Source: Rhodothalassiaceae bacterium
Lineage (GTDB): Bacteria > Pseudomonadota > Alphaproteobacteria > Sphingomonadales > Rhodothalassiaceae
Direction: 5' to 3'
Assembly: GCA_026004935.1 (NCBI GenBank)
Contig: BPKC01000001.1
Coordinates: 1,403,491 to 1,467,490 of the forward strand
DNA length: 64,000 nt
The notes under the pieces were generated by a model, which searched no databases, had not been told where the DNA came from, and saw nothing but the letters and a program-made list of their open reading frames with translations. Positions within the stretch are counted from its first letter, which is position 1. Each line of letters opens with the position of its first letter. The position numbers were made by a program, and so were the translations under genes. This document shows positions 57,302-64,000 of this stretch, piece after piece.

Positions 57302-60286
57302 TCAGGAGGGACTGGCGGCCGCCGGGCCGGCGGGTGTTGCGGGCGCATCGCCGCCTGAAAGCGCCCGGTCGGCCAGGGCGGCGAGCACCTTCGCCCGCAG
57401 GGCCTCTTCAGAGGTGGGGGAAAACGTGCCGATCTGGTCCATGATCCGGTTCAGTGTCGCGAGATCCCGGGCTCCGGGGCTTTCCGGGGCGGTGAGAAGA
57501 TCGAAGAGCCCCGCGATCGCATCCTTGCCCATCGCCGTCCTGAAATCCCGGCGCAGGCGCGCGAGCGCGGCCCGGTCGTCCTTGAGGCTCAGCGCCAGCG
57601 CGTATTCCAGCAGGCCGCGGCGCTCGCCCTCGCCGAGCGGGCCGGCGGGGGGACTTGCATACAGTGGGGCGAGCGTGGCGATGAGCCGGTCCCAGTCCTG
57701 CGCCTGCCAGTAGTAGTGGGCGCGCAGAAGAATGCCCTCGCGGTCGCTGGCGCGTTCGAGCAGCGCCGCCGCCTCGTCCGCCCGCCCCAGCGCGGCGAGC
57801 GCCTGCGACTCGATGCGCCGCCGCTCGGCGATGAGCGGCGCGGGCAGGGCGTCGGTGCGGGTCGCGCGCAGGATGTCCACGGCCTTCTGCGGCTGGTTGT
57901 CGAGCAGATGGACGGCGGCCAGCGGGACGGCCACGGCCGCCTGCGCGGCCCCCTCGAGACGGAAGCGGACCTGATGCTCCAGCAGCTCGGCGGCGCGGGA
58001 ATAGAGCCCGAGCTTGACGAGCCGGCGCGCGAGGCGCCGGATCATGCGGTCGCCGTCGGCACCGAGCGGGGTGAGCTCGCGGAAATCGTAGAACAGGCCG
58101 AGGGCCTCGACGGCCGGCATCGCATCCGCAGCTCCGTCCAGGAAAAGGTGGCGGAAGAGCGCGAGCATCTTGCGGTTGATCGCGCGCACCTCGGGGTCGT
58201 TCGGGAAGTTGGCGGCGGCGATGGACCAGACGTCGAGCGCCTCGCGCGGCCGCTCGTCGTCGCGATAGAGCTCGCCCAGGGTGTCGAGGATGCGGATCTC
58301 GAGGCTGTCGCCGCGCCATGCATAGCGCAGCCGCTCCAGCTCTTCGATGGCCTGTGCGCGGGTGATGTCGCCGGCCGCGAGCCTGAGGCGCGCGAGCGCA
58401 TACCGCGCCTCCACCGACAGCCGCCGGTCGCGGGCCGCCGCGACATCCGCGTAAGCGGCGATCGCGGCGGCCGCATCGCCCCTGCCTTCGAGGAGCTGGG
58501 CGCGGCGCAGCGCCACCTCCACGCGCGCGCGGCGGTCGAGGGGCAGCGCCTCGAGCTGCTCGATCTCGTCCTCCGCGCGGTCCCAGTCCTTCAGCGCGAG
58601 GAAGGCGCGCACCGCGGCGAGACGCATCCCGGCCGCAATATCCGGATCCTGCTCGTGCAGCGCCTCGCGCCCCTTCAGATAGGCGGCCGCCGCGTCCTCG
58701 TACATGCCGAGGCTCTCGTATGCCAGCGCCCGCCACAGCCAGACCTCCATCTCGGGATCGAGGCGCGGATCGAGCAGGCGTTCGAGAGCCGCCTGCGGAC
58801 GGTGCAGCCACAGCAGGGCGATCCCCCGGGCCGCGCGGAAGGCCGGCTCGCCGGTGAGAGCCTCGTTGCCGTCCGCCAGCAGCTGCAGGACGGCGGCCGC
58901 CTCGGGGGCGAGGCGGTGGCCGAGATAGAAGCGGGCGAGATCCCAGCGCGCGGCCGTGCGATCAGCCGCGGATGCCAGCGAGACGCGCACCAGCAGGCCA
59001 CTTTCCCTGGCCGCGAAGGGCTTCGTCCCGTCACCGCGCCAGGCCGCAAGATCGATGAGGCGCCGCGGGCGCTCGCCATCCGCGGTCGCGCGCCCGAGCA
59101 TCTCCGACGACAGGTCGAGGCCGCCGTCCGCCTCGATCGCGACCCCGTTCGCGAAGCGGCGCACGCGCAGGGCGTCGTCGAAGGGCTGGACGACGACCCC
59201 TTGTGCGGATTTGAGCAGCGCGAACTGGGGATAGCTGCGGGTCTCCATCACGCCCTCGCCGTCACCGGCAAGCGGCACGACGATCAGCCGGTCGCCGAGC
59301 AGGGGATCGGTGAAGTCCACCCGCGCGCCGGGATCGGCGGCCGGCAGGAAGAGGCGGGCGAGGCCCTCGCTGCGGTCGACCCGGGCCTCGAGCGGCTTGC
59401 GGGGGATCGTGGTGGTGTCCTTGAGATAGACGTACCACCGTCCGCCGCGCCGGGAGACCGAAAGATCCCGGATCTCGCGCATCTCCGCATGGAGAATGGT
59501 GGCGCCCGCGGCATCGAGGCGCGTAAGCGGGCCGATCAGTTGCCCGGCGTCTGCGGCCGCCGGCCCGGCGCGATCGATCGCGACCATGAGCGGACGCTCG
59601 ACGACGAGCCAGAGGCGGTTGCCGCGGCGGAAGGCCGCGAGGCCGAGATCCTCGGGCAGCCGCAGCACGAGCGCGAACCCTTCCGGATCCCGGGTGAATG
59701 CGATGGCCAGTTCCGGCCCGGCCGCCGGGCTCAGCGCCGCCGCGACGGCGGCGGGCTGAAAAGACGGTGCCGGCGGCGGGGCCGCGCCTCTCTCCCCGGC
59801 ATCGGCCGCCGCCTGCGACGGCTGGGCGGCGGCGGGCTGCGCGGCGCTTGCGGGCGGTTCGACGCCGCGCCCATCGGCCGCCGCGACCCGCCCGGCGGGT
59901 GCTTCGGCGGAGGCCGGGTAGAGGTCGATGACGATCTTGTGGCCCTCGCTCTCCCACACCCGCGCCGTGGTGCCGGGTTCAAGGGTGAGCGCGAGCCTGC
60001 GCTCGCCCGGCGCCCAGGAGGCCGCCGCCACCGCCGCCAGCGCGGTCGTCTCCGCGACCGGAAGGGCCAGCGCCACCGGTTCGCCGAAGAGCAGCTCGAG
60101 CCGGTTTTCCGCCTGCGCATGGGAGTAGGAGGGAAGGGCGGCGAAATCGAGCACGATGCGCGAAAAACCGGGATGCTCCCCGACGCGCACGGCCGCCGCG
60201 GCGGGCGGCCGATCTTCCGCGGCGGCCGTCGGCGCAGCCGGGGCGGCGGCGAAGACCAGCAGAAGGAGAAGGGCGAGCCGTTTCAT
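57302..60286 (-). CDS. large TPR-repeat protein of the motility cluster
   Basis: A 994-residue secreted protein with a signal peptide (MKRLALLLLLVFAAAPAAPTAAA) and an AMIN-like beta region at about 30-130 (FSRIVLDFAALPSYS, HKIVIDLYPAS), a low-complexity Ala/Pro linker, a second beta-rich region, and many TPR-like helices from about 450 on. Its start overlaps the stop of the MotB-like gene (ATGA), so it belongs to the same transcript. AMIN domains often bind cell wall; a role in anchoring motor or flagellar parts is inferred. Confidence 0.8.
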   Translation of the reverse strand: MKRLALLLLLVFAAAPAAPTAAAEDRPPAAAAVRVGEHPGFSRIVLDFAALPSYSHAQAENRLELLFGEPVALALPVAETTALAAVAAASWAPGERRLALTLEPGTTARVWESEGHKIVIDLYPASAEAPAGRVAAADGRGVEPPASAAQPAAAQPSQAAADAGERGAAPPPAPSFQPAAVAAALSPAAGPELAIAFTRDPEGFALVLRLPEDLGLAAFRRGNRLWLVVERPLMVAIDRAGPAAADAGQLIGPLTRLDAAGATILHAEMREIRDLSVSRRGGRWYVYLKDTTTIPRKPLEARVDRSEGLARLFLPAADPGARVDFTDPLLGDRLIVVPLAGDGEGVMETRSYPQFALLKSAQGVVVQPFDDALRVRRFANGVAIEADGGLDLSSEMLGRATADGERPRRLIDLAAWRGDGTKPFAARESGLLVRVSLASAADRTAARWDLARFYLGHRLAPEAAAVLQLLADGNEALTGEPAFRAARGIALLWLHRPQAALERLLDPRLDPEMEVWLWRALAYESLGMYEDAAAAYLKGREALHEQDPDIAAGMRLAAVRAFLALKDWDRAEDEIEQLEALPLDRRARVEVALRRAQLLEGRGDAAAAIAAYADVAAARDRRLSVEARYALARLRLAAGDITRAQAIEELERLRYAWRGDSLEIRILDTLGELYRDDERPREALDVWSIAAANFPNDPEVRAINRKMLALFRHLFLDGAADAMPAVEALGLFYDFRELTPLGADGDRMIRRLARRLVKLGLYSRAAELLEHQVRFRLEGAAQAAVAVPLAAVHLLDNQPQKAVDILRATRTDALPAPLIAERRRIESQALAALGRADEAAALLERASDREGILLRAHYYWQAQDWDRLIATLAPLYASPPAGPLGEGERRGLLEYALALSLKDDRAALARLRRDFRTAMGKDAIAGLFDLLTAPESPGARDLATLNRIMDQIGTFSPTSEEALRAKVLAALADRALSGGDAPATPAGPAAASPS

Positions 60287-60915
60287 CCCGCCTCTCCCTG
60301 CCGGAGCCGAAACCAGATCGTCCCGCCTCCCGCCGGGCGGGCCCCGGCGTCACCCGCGGCGGCAAGAAGGGTGAGGGCGGCGCGGTTTGCGCCGAGGGCG
60401 GCCGCAAGCGCGGCGAGCCGCTCGGCCGTCCACGCGCCTTGCGCCGGTGCCGCGACGATCTCCGCGATCGTCCATCCGCCGGCCGCGATGGCGCGTGCGA
60501 GGCGGGTCGCGGCATCCGGCCGCGAAAGCAGCTCCTGCGCCCGGCCGCCCGGCATCGCCAGCAGCAGCCCGTCCGGTCCGAGCGGCCCGATCCGAACCCC
60601 GGGCAGGCCGAGCTGCGTCATCGCCGCCTCGAGCGCGACCGCCGCAAGCGCCGGGCGCGTGCGGCCCCCTGCGGCGTGATCGCCGGCCCGCGGGATGACG
60701 AAGGGGTCGGGGGCCGGCGCCGCATCGAGCGCGCCGGGAAGGGCGAAGCCGGCGGGCAGGCGCGGGGCGCCCATGGCGTAAAGCAGCACGAGCGAGGCCA
60801 CCATCAGCGCCAGCAGATCCGTGAAGGTGAGCCACCAGCCGGCGCGCGCCCGGGCGGCCGGCTTCGGCCGCGGCAGGATCGCCAGCCGATCGCGTCCGCC
60901 GGTGATTCCGGTCAT
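60283..60915 (-). CDS. MotB-like protein with divergent periplasmic domain
   Basis: A 210-residue protein with one membrane segment at about 26-48 and the MotB-like WWLTFTDLLALMVASLVLLYAM. Asp33 sits at the place of the proton-conducting Asp32 of MotB. The periplasmic remainder lacks the usual OmpA peptidoglycan motif; a GPDGLLLAMPGGRAQELL segment recalls its start. It overlaps both neighbours by ATGA. A stator-like or accessory role in motility is inferred; no motA is in the window. Confidence 0.72.
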   Translation of the reverse strand: MTGITGGRDRLAILPRPKPAARARAGWWLTFTDLLALMVASLVLLYAMGAPRLPAGFALPGALDAAPAPDPFVIPRAGDHAAGGRTRPALAAVALEAAMTQLGLPGVRIGPLGPDGLLLAMPGGRAQELLSRPDAATRLARAIAAGGWTIAEIVAAPAQGAWTAERLAALAAALGANRAALTLLAAAGDAGARPAGGGTIWFRLRQGEAG

Positions 60916-61646
60916 CGTTCCCCTCCCGTGGGCCCGGGATCGAGGACGGCGGGCACGATCGCAAGGGTGAGCGTCAGCGTTCCCGGTGCCAGCGCCGGGT
61001 CGAGCCGCAGCGCCACCCGTGCGGCCGGCGCGCCACGGGCGACAAGTTCGCGCCGCAGCCGCTCGAGTGTCGCGACGGCGTCGGGGAACTGATCCGTGTC
61101 GGCTGCAAGGATGAGCAGGCTGTGCGCATGCTCTTCCAGCGCGCCGGCGGCCGGTTGCAGCCAGCGTTCGGCGACGAGCGACGGGTCGCCGTCAGCGGCG
61201 AGCAGCGCATGGGCGGGCAGCGTGACGGCGACGGTCTCGGCACCGAGCCAGGATCCCGCCGCCACGCGCCCCGGGCCGTGCCGCGCGGCCGCCCGCCAGG
61301 CCGCGGCCACTTCCCGGAGGGCGGGTGCGAGCGGCCGGCGCGCCGCCTCGTCATCGGCGGGCATCAGGGCGCGCGAGGTCGGAAAGCTGCGGGCGAGCCC
61401 GGCGAGCGCCGCCTGCGTGCGCGTGGCGTCGAAGTCGAGATCCTTCAGGAGCAGGGCGAAGAGTCCGAGGAGGATCAGCTGGAGCACGAGCACGGCGAAG
61501 GTGACGGGATCGGGCAGGGCCCCGCTGCGGCCCGCCGCCGCGGGACGGGCCGGAACGGCGGCGATGCCGGGCCCCGCGGCGCCGCCCGGTCCGCGGCCGG
61601 GCGCCCCGAGCGTCGTCGGCGGGCTGGCCGGGCGGTGTGGGATCAT
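60912..61646 (-). CDS. second MotB/OmpA-like membrane protein
   Basis: A 244-residue protein with a Pro/Ala/Gly-rich N-tail, a membrane segment at about 48-68 (VTFAVLVLQLILLGLFALLL) and a periplasmic part whose ATLERLRRELVARGAPAARVAL stretch resembles the OmpA-like fold of MotB C-termini. The membrane segment has no Asp at the MotB ion-channel position. Overlaps the next gene by ATGA. Probably works as a pair with the preceding-strand MotB-like protein. Confidence 0.65.
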   Translation of the reverse strand: MIPHRPASPPTTLGAPGRGPGGAAGPGIAAVPARPAAAGRSGALPDPVTFAVLVLQLILLGLFALLLKDLDFDATRTQAALAGLARSFPTSRALMPADDEAARRPLAPALREVAAAWRAAARHGPGRVAAGSWLGAETVAVTLPAHALLAADGDPSLVAERWLQPAAGALEEHAHSLLILAADTDQFPDAVATLERLRRELVARGAPAARVALRLDPALAPGTLTLTLAIVPAVLDPGPTGGER

Positions 61647-61702
61647 GGCGGTGGTGCTCCAGCGCTTGCCGGCGATCCCGGCCGGGCCGGGACGCCGCCC
61701 CG

Positions 61703-62365
61703 TTAATCCTCGTCGTCGAAGCTGGCCAGCAGGGCGTCGATCTCGTCCTGGGAATGTCCCTGACCGTCGAGCTGGGGCCCATGGGTGAGGGCCTTTTCGT
61801 TCACGACCTCCCCGGATTCGTCGAGGGCGGCCTCTTCCTCGTCAATGACGACGTCGTCCCCGATGGCCTCGGCCAGCGCCGCAAGCCGGCGCTCGACCTC
61901 GTCCAGCACCCCCATCACCTTGGTGAGCCGCTGACCGGTGAGATCCTGAAAGCTCGAGGCCTCGAACAGCCGCACCGAGATGTCCTGCACCTTCTCCGCC
62001 CAGTCGCCGTCGCCCGAGCCCGCGATCTCGCCGAGTTCTTCCGCCGCGTCCATGATCACGCTGGCCGCCTGTTCCGTGTGGCTGACCACCGCGTCGATCT
62101 GCTCGCGCGCCCTGGGCAGCCGGGCGGCCGCCATGGTGCGCGGCTGCATCGAGACGATCTCGTTCTTCGCGCGCTCGATGAAGGCGACCAGCTCGCGGAT
62201 CTCGCGGATGATGCGTTCGTGCTCGTCGTCGTCCTCGCGCTTGAGGCCCGCGAGCAGCTCGCCGACGAGGGTTCCGACCTGATCGAGCGGAAGTGTGTCC
62301 CCATGGCGCTCGCGCAGGGCGCGCAGGCGCTCGTCAAGGGACGGGACGGGCTGGGACTGATGCAT
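61703..62365 (-). CDS. cheZ: CheZ-type chemotaxis phosphatase
   Basis: A 220-residue long-helix protein that removes phosphate from CheY-P. The catalytic region FQDLTGQRLTKVM is at 139-151, with Gln145 as the water-activating residue. The C-terminal SQDEIDALLASFD at 205-217 resembles the CheY-P-binding peptide, also seen at the FliM N-terminus. Acidic linker 170-190. It sits in the flagellar block, in the same direction as motE and fliM. Confidence 0.9.
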   Translation of the reverse strand: MHQSQPVPSLDERLRALRERHGDTLPLDQVGTLVGELLAGLKREDDDEHERIIREIRELVAFIERAKNEIVSMQPRTMAAARLPRAREQIDAVVSHTEQAASVIMDAAEELGEIAGSGDGDWAEKVQDISVRLFEASSFQDLTGQRLTKVMGVLDEVERRLAALAEAIGDDVVIDEEEAALDESGEVVNEKALTHGPQLDGQGHSQDEIDALLASFDDED

Positions 62366-62539
62366 CGTCGTTCCCCGCGCTCTGCAGCAACCCGGGTCTC
62401 CGCGCCCTGAAGTCAGGGTGGAAGGCCCCTTCGCAATTGCCTTTTTCTAGGCGCCGACCAGTAAACGGGCTGTTAATGCTCGAAGAATTTTTGCGGGAAA
62501 TCCTTGAAAGGCGGGCGCATAGACGGCCACGGGATTCGC
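62366..62539. other. gap before cheZ
   Basis: 174 bases with no gene between cheZ and motE, both on the minus strand. It has an AT-leaning piece at 62435-62515. I looked for sigma-28 and sigma-54 promoter patterns on the minus strand and found none I would defend. Confidence 0.3.
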
Positions 62540-63253
62540 TCACGGCGCCTGCCGGGAGCCTTCGGCGAGAAGCGTGTCGACCTCGGGCAGCCGGCGGGCC
62601 TTCGCCAGCCGTGCCGTCAGCGTCTTCGCCGCCTCGGGGCTCATGCTGGCCATGAGCGCCGCCACCTTCGCCGCCTTCATCTGGCGCGCGAGCCGCTCCT
62701 GGATGTCGAGGTCGAGGCGCTCGAAGATCGGGGCGGCATCCTTCGGCTTCATGCTCTCGTAGACCTTGACGAGGGCGCCGAGCTTCTCGTCCTCGGCCGC
62801 GTTGAAGCTGGCGACGAGCCGCTCGATCTCGGCCTTGATCGTCTCGAGTCGCTTGATCTCGCCCTGGATGCGCTGTTCGGTCGCGGCCAGCACCTGCTCC
62901 TTGAGCCTGAGTTTGGCCTCGCGCTCCTCGAGGGCTTTCCGGCGTTCCTCGAGATCGGCGACGATGTCGCGCTCCGCGCGGCTGAGGCTGCGCGCGGGCA
63001 GGGCGTCGGGGCTGGAGGCCATCCCGGCTTCCCGGTCGGCCGCCCCGGCGGGCCGGTCTGCCGGCGCATCGGGTGTCGCCTGCGGCTCGTTCCCGGCCGG
63101 CCGGGCCGTCTCCTGCGCGCGCGCGGTGGCCGTGAGCTCGGCCGCATCGCCAAGGGTCGCGATCCGCCCCACGCGCTCGGCCGCCGCAAGGGCGATCAGC
63201 GCGACGGCGCCGCCGACGACCAGTGTCCGCATCCGACCGGCACGCATCCGCAT
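62540..63253 (-). CDS. motE: MotE-like flagellar chaperone protein
   Basis: A 237-residue protein with an N-terminal hydrophobic segment (9-25), a Pro/Ala linker, a coiled coil at about 90-155 (ADLEERRKALEEREAKLRLKEQV) and an MgtE-N-like helical domain at 160-215 with PKDAAPIFERLDLDIQERLARQMKAAKVAALMA. That layout is that of MotE, a periplasmic chaperone of the motor in rhizobia. GAAAGGG precedes the start. Its position after fliM and the DUF6468 gene supports the call. Confidence 0.82.
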   Translation of the reverse strand: MRMRAGRMRTLVVGGAVALIALAAAERVGRIATLGDAAELTATARAQETARPAGNEPQATPDAPADRPAGAADREAGMASSPDALPARSLSRAERDIVADLEERRKALEEREAKLRLKEQVLAATEQRIQGEIKRLETIKAEIERLVASFNAAEDEKLGALVKVYESMKPKDAAPIFERLDLDIQERLARQMKAAKVAALMASMSPEAAKTLTARLAKARRLPEVDTLLAEGSRQAP

Positions 63254-63300
63254 TCCGTCCCTTTCCCGCCCTGCGTCTTCCACGCGGCGCTGGCCGCGGG

Positions 63301-63738
63301 CTAGCGCAGGGATTTCAGCGATTCGAGCACCACCACCCGCCCGGATTCGGGCCGCCCGCCCGCCCTTTCGGGACCAGGCGCCTCCCGTGCGGCGGGCTCC
63401 GCCGGGCGCCGGGCACGCGCGGCCGATCCGGCAAGCGCGGCCAGCCGGTCGGCCAGCGCCTCGCCGGCTTCCGTGATGAGCTTGAGCTCGTCTTTGAGCG
63501 CCGCGGCGGCGCGCAGGCGCTCGTCGAGATCGGCAAGGCCCGCGGCCTCCTCCTTGAAGGCGGCGAGTGCGGAGCGGGTGCGCTCGCCCGCGGATTCGAG
63601 CCGGGCGACGAGCTCCGCGAACTGCCGCTGCTCCGCCCTGAGCTGCGCAAGCCGCCGGTGCAGCAGCACGAGCCCGACCGCGACGCCAGCCAGCAGCACC
63701 ACCAGCGCGCCGTCGATGACAAGCGGCCAGATCGCCAT
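63301..63738 (-). CDS. DUF6468-type flagellar-associated protein
   Basis: A 145-residue protein with an N-terminal membrane segment (about 7-26), a coiled-coil-like middle (RRLAQLRAEQRQFAELVARLESAGERTRSALAAF) and a charged C-terminal tail ending in SGRVVVLESLKSLR. It resembles the DUF6468 proteins found between fliM and motE genes in alphaproteobacterial flagellar clusters. Role unknown. Confidence 0.7.
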   Translation of the reverse strand: MAIWPLVIDGALVVLLAGVAVGLVLLHRRLAQLRAEQRQFAELVARLESAGERTRSALAAFKEEAAGLADLDERLRAAAALKDELKLITEAGEALADRLAALAGSAARARRPAEPAAREAPGPERAGGRPESGRVVVLESLKSLR

Positions 63739-63784
63739 TGCGCCTCTCTCCCTTCGAGCGTCTGCGCATCGCCGCGCCGCCGGC

Positions 63785-64000
63785 TCAGGCGGCAGCCTGC
63801 TTCGCCTTCGCCTTCTTGACCAGGGTTTCCTCCACCTGGACGGCCACGTGCTGACCCGAGCGGCCGAGCCGGCCCTTGATCATCGCCACGTCGCCCGCGC
63901 GCAGCTCCACCGGATCCTCCGCCTTGGTGTTGAAGACGATGGTCTGGCCCACCTCGAAATTCATCACCTCGCGCAGACTCATCATCTGCTCGCCGAGCAC
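63785..64000 (-). CDS. fliM: flagellar motor switch protein FliM, C-terminal end (partial)
   Basis: The last 71 residues of FliM, cut by the window edge. The SpoA-type segment LREVMNFEVGQTIVFNTKAEDPVELRAGDVAMIKGRLGR and the QHVAVQVEE tail are recognisable. The first codon in the window is GTG, internal to the gene. It forms the C-ring with FliN, binding CheY-P through its missing N-terminus. Confidence 0.9.
   Translation of the reverse strand: MLGEQMMSLREVMNFEVGQTIVFNTKAEDPVELRAGDVAMIKGRLGRSGQHVAVQVEETLVKKAKAKQAAA

Noticed and set aside
57716-60679. 987-residue plus-strand frame opposite the AMIN-TPR gene
   Set aside because: Antisense shadow; the minus-strand frame has signal peptide, repeats and ATGA coupling.

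Overview
This is a 64 kb chromosomal window of a very GC-rich bacterium, best read as an alphaproteobacterium. The strongest evidence is a circularly permuted, two-piece tmRNA gene on the minus strand (about 39200-39554), a form typical of Alphaproteobacteria. Supporting evidence is a flagellar block with FliM, a DUF6468-type protein, a MotE-like protein and CheZ (57300-64000), a BigR/SqrR-type persulfide repressor, class I PHA synthase, and blocks of short palindromic repeats of the kind scattered through alphaproteobacterial intergenic DNA. There is no phage or transposase gene. Genes are packed, often with ATGA overlaps, and most long alternative frames are GC-driven shadows.

Layout. 1-5200: pterin dehydratase, PAS protein, DUF885 lipoprotein, MaoC-like protein and an SDR, ending in palindromic repeat block 1. 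5199-9206: a large lone SIR2-domain protein with an internal AT-rich patch, resembling the standalone sirtuins of anti-phage defence. 9288-13339: isovaleryl-CoA dehydrogenase, a secreted methyltransferase-like protein and an AidB-type acyl-CoA dehydrogenase. 13340-14290: repeat block 2. 14294-16313: purK, purE and a DUF465 protein.

16586-28219 reads as an amine-catabolism island on the plus strand: TonB receptor, aldehyde dehydrogenase, the tryptophan tryptophylquinone amine dehydrogenase cluster (large subunit, MauE-like, MauD-like, small subunit), a monoheme cytochrome c, a metallo-beta-lactamase-fold protein with a degenerate metal site, a class A FAD monooxygenase, a DUF2783 protein and a Bcr/CflA-type MFS exporter. 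The small subunit resembles aromatic amine dehydrogenase (aau) more than methylamine dehydrogenase. An amine would be deaminated in the periplasm and the aldehyde oxidised by the ALDH; the flavin enzyme may act later on the ring. 28294-31172 holds two divergent paralogous subtilases sharing an unusual C-terminal tail.

31882-46921: phaC, a polyprenyl diphosphate synthase, DUF2007 protein, TrmN6-like methyltransferase, S49 peptidase, exonuclease III, a histidine-kinase-like protein with no clear ATP-binding motifs, tmRNA, a Cys/His-rich small protein plus outer-membrane protein pair, bioB, purL, queA and tgt. The tgt product lacks the usual zinc cysteines. 46922-47573: repeat block 4.

47574-54897 is a sulfide-response module: divergent SqrR/BigR-type repressor and sulfide:quinone oxidoreductase, followed by a periplasmic protein of unknown function, an RND permease interrupted by an apparent one-base insertion in a G5 run, and its membrane fusion protein. 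54991-57137: a small secreted Cys-motif peptide coupled to a secreted TPR protein, and an alpha/beta hydrolase. 57302-64000: minus-strand flagellar/chemotaxis genes, with two MotB-like proteins coupled to a large TPR protein, and the window ending inside fliM.
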